A stretch of DNA of 64,000 bases from Myxococcota bacterium (GTDB lineage: Bacteria; Myxococcota_A; UBA9160; SMWR01). The notes under the pieces were generated by a model. It was not told where the DNA came from, did not search any database, and saw nothing but the letters and a program-made list of their open reading frames with translations. Shown piece by piece: positions 33,901 to 41,900 of this stretch (position 1 is its first letter; each line of letters opens with the position of its first letter). Where the stretch lies: contig JBCCEW010000002.1 of the NCBI GenBank assembly GCA_039030075.1, positions 124,001 through 188,000 of the forward strand, in the 5' to 3' direction. Both the position numbers and the translations under genes were made by a program.

Positions 33901-35578
33901 CCAGGAAGTCGCCTACGACACGCTGCTCGAAGAGCGCCGTCGCGAACTTCACAGCGAGGTCGGGCACGCGATCGAGGGCACGCTGTCCCCTGCACTCCCG
34001 GGCTACCACGCGATGCTGGCCTTCCACTTCGGTCGCGGGGCCGACCCCACCGAGGCCGAGCCCCACCTGTTCGCTGCGGGCGAAGAGGCGGCGCGCTCGG
34101 CGGCTTCGAACGAGGCGCTCCAGTTCTTCCGCGAGGCGTCCGCGCTCTACTTCCAGCTGCACGGTGAAGCCGGCGACCGCGAGAAGCGCGCCACCCTCGA
34201 AGGTCACCTCGCCGTCGCGCTCTTGAACCGTGGCCAGCTGGGCGAGTCGGTCGACCACTTCGACGCGGCGCTCGCCCTGCGTCGGATCCCCGTCGCGAAC
34301 TCGGGACCGCGACAGATCTGGCGGGTGCTCACCGACCTGCCGGTCGTGATGTCGCGTCTGTACCTGTCCGGGACGCTGCGGGGTCGGGTCCAGGCCGACG
34401 ACACCGAGCGGGCCGTCTTCGAGACGATGTTCCGACGGGCGGTGGCCCAATCGACCTCGGACCCGAACCGCTTCGTGGTCGACAGCCTGTCGATGCTGCG
34501 TCGGCTGGGATCGCTGGATCCGGGCTCGGTGCCCGACGCCGCGGCGCTCTACGCCGGGGCGATCTCCATCTTCTCCTACGGCGCCGGGCTCTTCGGGGTG
34601 GGCGAACGCATCCTGCAGGTGGCCGACGACCTCGCCGAACGCGGTGCCATCGACGAGCGCGAGCTCTACTACCGCTTGCTGCGATTCCTTCACTATTTCT
34701 GGTCCGGCGATTGGTCGGAAGAGCACCGCATCCCGAACGAACTCTTGAATCGTGGGCTGGCCGAAGGACGGCTCTGGGAGGTGTCGACCTACCTCGACAT
34801 CGACACCGACCGGCGGCTGCGCTGTGGGGAGTTCGCGGCCGCCGAAGCCCGACTGAACGATCTGGCCGAGGTCGCCGACAACTTCCAGCACGATCTCGCC
34901 TGGTCGGCGGTTCGTGCGCAACGCACCTTCTTGCCCCTCGAGCGGCGCGAACTGGACGTCGCTGCACGCGCGGTGGAGAGCTACTACGAGGAGCACGGCG
35001 ACATCCCGTTGAACCTCTATGCCTTGGGCGAACGCGCGAAGATCGAGATCCTGCAGGAGCGTTGGCCCGATGCCGAGCGCACCCTCCAGCGCTGTCGCGA
35101 ACTCCGCAAGGCGGGGGGCCGGATCGCGGCCTTCCACGGCATCACCCACGCGCGGTCCGCGCTGCTCTTCGACGTGACCCGCGCCGAGCGCGCGCGGGAC
35201 GCCGGCGATTCTCGCGAGGCCGCGCAGGCCCTGCGCCGCGCGAAGAGCAGCGCGCGCGCCGCGATCGCGACGTCGCGGGGCATCGCGTCGCGGCGGCCCG
35301 AGGTCTACCGCCTGGCCGGGCGACTCGCCTGGTTGCAGCGCAGTCCGCGCAACGCCGCGAAGTGGTGGGCCCGCTCGCGCGAGGCTGCCGAAGCGATGGG
35401 GGCGCGTCCCGAGCTCGGACGTCTCTTCGCCGAGGTGGCGGTGCGCACCGGCGCGTCGGGAGCGTCGGTCTTCTCCGATCATTCGGCCGATGACTGCGCC
35501 CGCGAGGCGCGTGCGCTCTTCCAGGAGATGGGACTCGAGAGCGATCTCGCCCGTCTCGCCGACGGAGTGTCGCCCTGA
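30977..35578 (+). CDS. Double class III adenylate/guanylate cyclase with AAA ATPase and TPR-like region
   Basis: Giant signalling protein of 1533 residues. Cyclase domain 1 (about 10-175) has VMFVDILGF, KYLGDSLMVLFGG and MGDAVNVAARLES, so both metal aspartates and the Asn-Arg pair are present. An ATPase-like domain follows (WGDAGIGKTRL near 234). Cyclase domain 2 (about 415-580) has LLFADLSGF and HLGDCVLALFG, but MGDTVSLANELTD lacks the Asn and Arg. A second ATPase domain has Walker A GEAGLGKSRL near 641 and Walker B LLVFEDLHWAD near 764. Residues 1000-1500 are helical repeats of TPR type. The start is TTG 30977 with GGAG upstream. The ligand is unknown. Confidence 0.88.
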   Translation: MAEPEQSVTRKRASVMFVDILGFSEIATARGTEAAYAAIAGCLREFDSVARRHRGAVDKYLGDSLMVLFGGLDAAEGAESAACAAALEMREVAHAYRAGLPDGDPIDVQIGINTGFVTIGGVGASVVREFAVMGDAVNVAARLESKAGRGGIYVGAETRDAAQDGFAFEPIEPLALKGKSQPVPAFSLLRARIDAAAALALPRDSASHPFFGRSAERARIAAWQSGDAPAALWLWGDAGIGKTRLVLQACDDSGVHYATPQGGGSLASFSVLARFGPWPEAVPLDASRLHAAIDASGARFVFDDLDRSDPASRDLVRELAQAGVGVLAISRNPPPPAWPGDTLSLEALPGDVAEALLEAVDTGARLGPEDRTRVLERASGNPATLTRGPALAEALAADAVRSEASSDRSEEAERRRATLLFADLSGFTAMSEREDPAVAYDIVTDCLTRLGSVATRWGGTVEKHLGDCVLALFGVPRAIEDAPRAAINAAIEMRHVAERFNEERGIDPPLSIHVGIETGLGISADISGPLIREFALMGDTVSLANELTDAAGSWEILIGEEAHRAARDHFACEPRAAVERSRGGAPAPAFEVTTREVQRYRRRAVGRRIASELVGRDRELAVAGDALTALAAGQGNVLEVVGEAGLGKSRLLEEIRTAAPDGVRWLWARSLSNGSGLRFHPFADLVLQWLGLSPDEDEAVTASTLERQLVALVGEEEASELAPSFRRMLGLAAEDAGSGEAMSKVILSHTTRWLRALAAERPSLLVFEDLHWADLSSIDLLEPLLRLAREEPLLFVLLHRPGYGETSGRVGEHLRGLLPDAPHLRLQPLDREGSRELVRNLFRGADVPHKLRNDLIERAAGNPFFLEEAIRALLDEGALVLEGDQLLTTDRIHEAEIPGTIQEVVLARIDRLARAKREFLQVASIMGVNFYLRVVEEVLGKEDSSALCAELVDAELLQHADALPGLELAFQHPLIQEVAYDTLLEERRRELHSEVGHAIEGTLSPALPGYHAMLAFHFGRGADPTEAEPHLFAAGEEAARSAASNEALQFFREASALYFQLHGEAGDREKRATLEGHLAVALLNRGQLGESVDHFDAALALRRIPVANSGPRQIWRVLTDLPVVMSRLYLSGTLRGRVQADDTERAVFETMFRRAVAQSTSDPNRFVVDSLSMLRRLGSLDPGSVPDAAALYAGAISIFSYGAGLFGVGERILQVADDLAERGAIDERELYYRLLRFLHYFWSGDWSEEHRIPNELLNRGLAEGRLWEVSTYLDIDTDRRLRCGEFAAAEARLNDLAEVADNFQHDLAWSAVRAQRTFLPLERRELDVAARAVESYYEEHGDIPLNLYALGERAKIEILQERWPDAERTLQRCRELRKAGGRIAAFHGITHARSALLFDVTRAERARDAGDSREAAQALRRAKSSARAAIATSRGIASRRPEVYRLAGRLAWLQRSPRNAAKWWARSREAAEAMGARPELGRLFAEVAVRTGASGASVFSDHSADDCAREARALFQEMGLESDLARLADGVSP

Positions 35579-37158
35579 TCCCTGCCACCCTTGCGCCGCT
35601 CGGGGCCACGCTGTTCTCTTCGGTGCTCTTCCTCGGAGCGTTTCGAGGCGGGCTGTGGAGCGCCCTGGCCTGGGTCGCCCTGGTGCCGCTCTTGTGGGCG
35701 GTGCGCCGGGTGACGCTCCCCACGGCCCTGGGGTTGGCTGCGCTCTGGGGCGTGCTGTCGGGCTACGCCATCGCCGAGCCGTTCCCGCCCTCGATTTCCG
35801 AGTATTTCGAGCAGCCGGTCTGGGTGGGCTGGGCCTTCGCCGTGGGTCTCTTCGCCGTGATGGCGTCGCCCTACTACATGCTCTTCGTCGCACTCGACCG
35901 GGGCCTAGCCGCCGGGCGCGGGCGCGCATGGCACCCGATCGTCGTGGCCTGCGCCTGGATCGCGGTCGAGTGGCTGCGCGGTCGCCTCTTCACCGAGACG
36001 ATCTTCTTCATCGGGAATCCGTGGGGGCAGCTCGGCGCGTCCCAGCTAGCGGCGTTGCCGCTCGTGCAGATCGCGGCGTGGACGGGCCTCTACGGTCCGA
36101 GTTTCCTGGTCGCGCTCGTCAACGCGGTGATCGCGGACGCGCTCGAGGCGCGGGAGCACGGGGGCGCGTACGCGCCCGAACATGGGGGCTGGCAGGCGCG
36201 CGACGCCGGGGCGCGGTTCGCGCTGGTAGCGGTGCCGATCGTCGCCTCGCTCGCCTACGGCTGGAGCGTGGTGCCCCCCTTCGACCCCGAGCCGCCCGGC
36301 GCCGTGCGCGTGGCCGCCGTGCAGCCGAACCTCGAACTCGGGGTGCGCTGGAAGCGCGAGTACTACGGCCGCAACCTCGAACGGCATCTACGCCAGAGCG
36401 TCGAAGTCGCGCGCGAGACCCGGCCGCCCGTGATCTTCTGGCCCGAGGGTTCGTTCACCTTCTTCCTCGAGGACGAGCCCGCCTATCGCCGCACGATCGC
36501 GCGCACCCTGGCCGTGCTCGACGCCGAACTCGTGGCCGGGGGCCCGGCGAAGGAGGTCGAGGGGGAGGGCGCCACCCTGCGCAATCGGGTGTTCGTGCTC
36601 GATCCGCGCGGCACGATCCGCGGGCGCTACGACAAGGAGCATCTCGTCCCCTTTTCTGAGTACGTGCCCGGGCGCGCCCCCGACCCGATGCGCCGCGACT
36701 TCGGTCAGGCCCGCGCGTTCGTCCACGGCACGCGCACGGCGCCCCTCCAAACCCGCGCCGGCCGGATCGGGGTGCTCATCTGCAACGAGGCGCTGCTCTC
36801 GGAGGTCGCGGCGGAACGCGTACGCGCCGGTGCCCAGCTCCTCGCGAACCCGTCGAACGACAGCTGGGTGGCCGAAGAGGACTTCGCGCGGCGGATGCTC
36901 GAACACGTCGCCTTCCGCTCGATCGAGCTGCGTCGCTGGCAGGTACGCGCCTCGACCGAAGGTCCCTCTGCCGTGATCGACCCCTTCGGCCGCGTCACCG
37001 CCGCCACCCCTCACGGCGAAGCCGGCACCCTGCTCGCCGCCGTCGTCCCGCGCGACGACCTGACGGGCTACGCCCGCTTCGGGGATTGGTTTCCCGCACT
37101 CTGCGTCGCGATCGTGGGCGTCGCCGCCGTCGCCCTGCGGCGACGGGCGAGGGACTAG
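35575..37158 (+). CDS. lnt: Apolipoprotein N-acyltransferase, apparent CTG start
   Basis: Inner-membrane enzyme of 527 residues that adds the third acyl chain to lipoproteins. The catalytic triad is visible: E291 (FWPEGSFTFF), K354 (RYDKEHLVPFSEYVPGR) and C403 (LICNEALLSE). ANPSNDSWVAEEDFARRM and FRSIELRRWQVRAS are typical Lnt segments. The first GTG (35623) would cut the first membrane helix (LAPLGATLFSSVLFLGAF). In-frame homology reaches CTG 35575, which has GGAG seven bases upstream and overlaps the cyclase stop as CTGA. The stop TAG lies inside a CTAG shared with the convergent gene. Confidence 0.9.
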   Translation: MIPATLAPLGATLFSSVLFLGAFRGGLWSALAWVALVPLLWAVRRVTLPTALGLAALWGVLSGYAIAEPFPPSISEYFEQPVWVGWAFAVGLFAVMASPYYMLFVALDRGLAAGRGRAWHPIVVACAWIAVEWLRGRLFTETIFFIGNPWGQLGASQLAALPLVQIAAWTGLYGPSFLVALVNAVIADALEAREHGGAYAPEHGGWQARDAGARFALVAVPIVASLAYGWSVVPPFDPEPPGAVRVAAVQPNLELGVRWKREYYGRNLERHLRQSVEVARETRPPVIFWPEGSFTFFLEDEPAYRRTIARTLAVLDAELVAGGPAKEVEGEGATLRNRVFVLDPRGTIRGRYDKEHLVPFSEYVPGRAPDPMRRDFGQARAFVHGTRTAPLQTRAGRIGVLICNEALLSEVAAERVRAGAQLLANPSNDSWVAEEDFARRMLEHVAFRSIELRRWQVRASTEGPSAVIDPFGRVTAATPHGEAGTLLAAVVPRDDLTGYARFGDWFPALCVAIVGVAAVALRRRARD

Positions 37159-38336
37159 CTCCGGCTCCAGCAAGCGCGCCCGAGCTGGCCGGGCAGCAGC
37201 TGCTCCTCGGTGTGGGCCACGCGCTCGATGGCCGTCGGCGCGCGCTCGTCGGCTCCCCGCGCGTAGCGCGCCTCGAGGGATCCGCCGTTCTCGAGCAGCT
37301 CCGCCACGGTGTCGACGGTGGCACGCAAGAGGGCGGGCGAGAAGAGTTGGGCGAACGAAAACAGGCGGTTCGTGTCCGGCAGCCAGGACAGAGTCCAGCG
37401 ACTCGCGGCACCCACGGTATCCGGGTCGAGGTTCTCGACGCGGTGCCACCACCAGGGCGGACTCACCAGCACGTCGCCGGGCTCGAGCACGACCTCTTCC
37501 CGCGGACAGCTGGCGAAGAGGTCGGTGTGGCTGCTTGGAATGTCGGGATGGTCGAGGATCGAGGCGACATAGGCGGCGTCGCGCGTGACCCACGGATACA
37601 TCGCGTAGCTGTAGGCCGGGTCGACGAAGGTCCAGCGCTTGCGCCCGTGCAGCATCGTGAACAGGTTCAGGTTGTTCGCGCAGTGGAAGCTGAGGCCCGA
37701 ACCCGAGCGCGCGCCGAGGAAGAGCTGGAGCGCGTAGGGGCGTCCGCCGGTCCACGCCCGGTAGCGATCGACGTCGAGCTGGCGGACGAGCTCGGGATGT
37801 CGCAGCAGCAGCTGCTCGCTGTTTGCGACGTAGCGCGCATCGCCGGCCCCGAGTCGTCCCAGCGCCTCCCACGCGAAGTGATCCCGATCCCGAACCCAGA
37901 CGGGGGTCCGCGGGAAGGCTTCGCGGAGGGCCGCCAGACTCCAATCGCGCGCGAGAGGGGCGCCGCCTCGGATCACCCACGGGCGGGGATGCTGGCGCAG
38001 GCTCGGGCCCAGGGTCGCGGCGGCCGCGAGGTCGAGTTCGGGGACGGGGGTGGCGCGGGCGGGTGCACGCGGGAGCTCGCGTCGCGCGCGCGCGAGGTAG
38101 CCGCGTGCCCAGGGGCGATGGACATCGTTGCGTCCGCGCAGGAACCGCAGCAGGACGAGCAGGCGAAAGGCGAGAGCGGTGCGCCGGCTCGGCAGGAAGT
38201 GCCGGTCGACCTCGCCGACGCTCGACAGCGACCGCCGCAGCACCGCAGCGGCTCCGAAGCCGCCGCGCGCGGCCCCGTAGGCCCAGGAGGCCGATGCGAG
38301 GGTCCAGGCGAAGCAACGCGCGAGCCCCGGCCTCAC
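37155..38336 (-). CDS. Cupin/JmjC-like protein with H-x-A metal motif
   Basis: Protein of 393 residues with a C-terminal cupin_8/JmjC-like fold. WVIRGGAPLARDWSLAALRE near residue 120 is the typical domain start. LSFHCANNLNLFTMLHGRKR (H218) and VLVSPPWWWHRVENLD (H298) mark the metal-binding strands. In the Fe(II)/2-oxoglutarate dioxygenases of this family the first motif is H-x-D/E, but here it is H-C-A (A220). The site therefore has two histidines and no carboxylate, as in 2-oxoglutarate-dependent halogenases, or it may be inactive. The N-terminal 100 residues are unusual and partly hydrophobic. Its stop overlaps the lnt stop on the other strand (CTAG, 37155-37158). Confidence 0.8.
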   Translation of the reverse strand: MRPGLARCFAWTLASASWAYGAARGGFGAAAVLRRSLSSVGEVDRHFLPSRRTALAFRLLVLLRFLRGRNDVHRPWARGYLARARRELPRAPARATPVPELDLAAAATLGPSLRQHPRPWVIRGGAPLARDWSLAALREAFPRTPVWVRDRDHFAWEALGRLGAGDARYVANSEQLLLRHPELVRQLDVDRYRAWTGGRPYALQLFLGARSGSGLSFHCANNLNLFTMLHGRKRWTFVDPAYSYAMYPWVTRDAAYVASILDHPDIPSSHTDLFASCPREEVVLEPGDVLVSPPWWWHRVENLDPDTVGAASRWTLSWLPDTNRLFSFAQLFSPALLRATVDTVAELLENGGSLEARYARGADERAPTAIERVAHTEEQLLPGQLGRACWSRS

Positions 38337-38358
38337 GAGCGCCTCGCTCGACTGGAGG

Positions 38359-38943
38359 TCAGCGGGACCGGCGCCCGTAGCGCGCCGCGATCCACAGCGC
38401 GGTTCCGAAGATCAGCGCCGCCGAGGGCTCGGGAATCGCCGGGATCGTGAGCGATGCGCCCATCACCGTCGGCATCAGGTCGTTGCCCAGGGCATCGGAG
38501 AGCAGGGCCTGATCGAAGCTGAGCGCCGTGGTGCCCGCCGCGATCGCCTGGAAGGTGAGGGTCGCGAGGACGACGGTGTCGCCCTGGGCTGCGTCCAGGG
38601 CCGCGGGCGCCAGGAACGAGACCTCGAAGATGTCCAGCACGCCGCCCGCCGCGTTCTGGGAGAAGAACGTGGTCGGAGGCATGCCGTTCGGGTCACCGAG
38701 CTCACCGCCGGGTACCGCGTCGATGAACTGGATCAGACCCGCATCGAAGGCGATGTCGAAGTCGTAGGCGCCCACGGAAGGGGCGACACCGTTGCCGAGG
38801 CCGGCCGCGACGATGTCCACCGTGAAGAGATCGCTGATCGCCGGGTCGGTCGCCGGTGTGGCGAAGGCGAGCGTCGCCGCGCCCGCCGAGGCGCCCGTCA
38901 GGGAGAGGGCCAGGGTCAGCGCTGCAAGGATTCCGCGTTTCAT
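38359..38943 (-). CDS. Cohesin-like PEP-CTERM protein
   Basis: Secreted protein of 194 residues. After the signal peptide (KRGILAALTLALSLTGASAG), the domain reads like a cohesin: DLFTVDIVAAGLGNG, VGAYDFDIAFDAGLIQFIDA, VLATLTFQAIAAGTTALSFD and MGASLTIPA. The sorting tail is IPEPSAALIFGTALWIAARY with terminal RRSR. It lies 14 bp after the stop of a 1779-residue protein that ends in a dockerin, so both are probably on one mRNA and may bind each other. ATG 38943 has GGGAG at better spacing than the ATG one codon upstream. Confidence 0.88.
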   Translation of the reverse strand: MKRGILAALTLALSLTGASAGAATLAFATPATDPAISDLFTVDIVAAGLGNGVAPSVGAYDFDIAFDAGLIQFIDAVPGGELGDPNGMPPTTFFSQNAAGGVLDIFEVSFLAPAALDAAQGDTVVLATLTFQAIAAGTTALSFDQALLSDALGNDLMPTVMGASLTIPAIPEPSAALIFGTALWIAARYGRRSR

Positions 38944-38957
38944 CATTCGCTCCCGTC

Positions 38958-41900
38958 TCATCGGAGGGCTCCGGCGCGCGCCTGGCGCGCTCGGCGTCGG
39001 AAGTAGGGGATGGCCACCAGCAGCAGCTCGATGCCCAGCAGGCCGCAGCCCGACTTGTTCTGACAGTTCGGGCGGTCGCACGAGAGCGTGCAGATCCGGG
39101 CGTCGAAGACGTTGATCGAGCCGTCGCCGTTGGCGTCGCGCGGATCGCCTGGGCCCGTGGACGTCTGGCCGAAGGCCTGGGTGATCAGCTGGATGTCCAT
39201 CGAGTCGATGAACTCGTTGCCGTCGACATCGCAGACCATCGGCGGGGCGGCGGCCCGGCAGTCCGACGGGCAGCTGTCGCCGTCGTCTAGGTTGCCGTCG
39301 TCGCAGGCCTCGTTGGCCTCGAGAACGCCGTTGCCGCAGGTCGAGAAGTCGCAGGCGTCGCCCAGGTCGTCCTGGTCGACGTCGGTCTGCTGCACGTTCG
39401 GCTCGAAGACGCAGTTGTCGAAGGCGTCGCTCACGCCGTCGCCGTCGATGTCGCCGCTCGCGACGAGGATCCGGTCGTCCCGACAGGTGATCGTCGCGTC
39501 GATGCACGGGGTCTCGCCGCCGCAACCCGGGCAGTCGGCGTCGGTCACGCAGGAGCCGAGCTGACGCGCGCACACGCCCATGTCGGCACCGGGCGCGATG
39601 TCGCAGATCTCGTCGCCGCCGCAGTCCTGGCTCGACATGGCGCCAGCGGGGCTGCCGCAGACCGTGGCCGTCTGCTGGAAGCAGAGGCCTTCGCCGAGGA
39701 ACGCGGTGTCGCCGCCGCTGCCGGCCAGCGGGTCTCCCTGGCTGTCGCCCGTCTCGACGGTGCCGCCGATCTCGACTTCGCCCGAGCGGCCGAAGCAGAG
39801 CGCCACCAGGAGCTCGCCACTGACCCCGTTCGCGTTGAGGTCGCCACCGGGGAGCGGCACGCCGTCGAAGAATCCGCAGCTGCCGTCGGCGATCGTGGGT
39901 TCGACGCCCTGCGAGCACTCCTGGGTGAGGGCGCGGATCTGCGCCTCGTCGACGCGGAAGGTCTCGCGCGGGTCACAGGCCTCTTCGACGCACGGCGTGA
40001 TTGCGAGCTCGCAGCTCACGAGCCGGTCGTTCGCCGTGTCGTAGGCCGAGAGGACGTCGTCGCAGCAGTCGCCGTCGCCGTTCAAGTCGCAGCCGCAGGT
40101 GTTCACGATGCCCGAGTCGAGACAGAAGTCGCGCTCGCTGCAGCCCGAGAGCAGCAGACCCTCTTCGAAGTCGCAGCAATCGCCGTCGCCGTCGAGATCG
40201 CAGCCACAGCCCAGGTTCTGGGCCTCTTCGCAGAAGAGGGTCTCGGCGCAGAGACTGATCTCGCGGGTGGCGATCCCGATCAGCGCGCCTTCGCGGCAGG
40301 TCTCGCCGGTCTGGCAGTCGGCGGCAGCGGCGCAGGTCTCGCCGAACGCCCGACACGCGCCGGCGTCGCAGAATTCGCCGGCGCCGCAGTCGTCGTCGAC
40401 GGTGCAGGCCGCGCCGGGCGCGCCGACGCAGACGCCCGAGAACGGGCCGATCTCGCAGAACTGAGCGCCGATGCCCGGCTCGAGCAGGGTGCCCGTGCTC
40501 GCGTCGTAGGCCTGGGCGTAGCGGTCGGCCATGTCGCCGTCGCCGTTCGCATCCACGCCCTGCTCGCTCTCGAGGGTGGTGAAGGACACGATCGGTCCAG
40601 ACACGCCGCAGATCTCGTCCGAGGTCTGCGCCGCGCCGGCACCGTCCGTCACCGGGGTCCAGCCGCCGGCCGTCACGTCCCAGACCGAGACCACGTCTCC
40701 GCCGGCAACGCCGTCGTCGACGCGGGCGGCCAGGTGGGTCTCGGAGAGCTTCACCTCGCTCGCGTCCTCACCGAGGTTCTGGACGCTGCCGCGGTTGGTG
40801 TAGAAGCAGACGTTCACGTCGTCGGTGTCGGTGTCGCCGTTGCCGTCGACGGGCGCGATGCGGTCGGCGTCCTCATCGCAGAGGAAGGCCGCGTTTCCGG
40901 CCGCAACGCTGGCCTGGCTCGCGGGGCCGAGCTGAGTGGGCGCGCCCGGGCTCCGGGCGTCGAAGACGTGGAGCAGGATGTCGTCGAGATCGCCGTCCTG
41001 GAGCAGGTCGCCGGTCAGACCGCCGATGCCCGGCAGCCGCGTGCGAATGCCGTGGATGTACGTGTCGATGCGCTCGTTGCCGTCGAAAGCGACGAGCGGG
41101 GCGATCGTGGCCAGGCCTGCGTGGAGGCCCCGGGTGGAGATCCCCGGAGCATCGATCTCGTTGGGCTCGACCGACTGGAGCACGCCGTCCTGATCGATCG
41201 CGGTGAAGTGGGTGATGCCCGTGGTGAGATCGACTTGCAGGCTCTGGGGCTCGATCAGGACCGTGCCCTCGATGGGGTCGAAGACCAGTTCCGAGACCAT
41301 CGCGACGTAGCGGCCGTCGGGCGAGATCCGCGGCGGCTCGCCGACGCTGAGGACGGCCGGCACCGAGGCGCCGTAGGTGTTCGTGAGGGCGACGGCCGCC
41401 GCCGGCACGAACTGCAACCGCTCGGCGTCGGCGTGGTAGACGTACACGTCGCTCGAACCGCCCGTGTCCTCGGGCAGGAGGTTCGCGGTCGTGGTGAACG
41501 CCACGCGCTTCCCGTCGGCCGAGATGGAGGGGTCCGAGGAAAAGCCCGTCGCGGCGCCGGGGCTGGCCCATTCGGCCTGGCCCGTCTCGCGATCCAGGAT
41601 GTAGACGTCGGTGCCGCCGCCGTAGCCGTCCCCGTCGACGTCGTTCTCGTCGATGTTCCGGTTCGTGGCGAAGGCGAGATAGCGACCGTCTTCGGAGAGC
41701 GACGGGCGCTCGTTGAAGATGTCGTCGCCGAAGAAGCCCGGGTCGCCCTCCGAGCCGGGCAGTACGAGTTCGACGGTGTCGGTCGCGACGTCGTAGGTGC
41801 AGATGGAGGCCGGCGGCTCGCCTTCCTGGGGAGAGACCTCCCAGGCGGCCGTCGAGCCGTCGTTGCTGATCACCGGGTACTCGGCGTCGGAGCTGCTGCC

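Noticed and set aside
36388-38316. 642-codon minus-strand open frame over lnt and the cupin gene
   Set aside because: Arg/Pro/Ala-rich shadow of real genes with no motifs.
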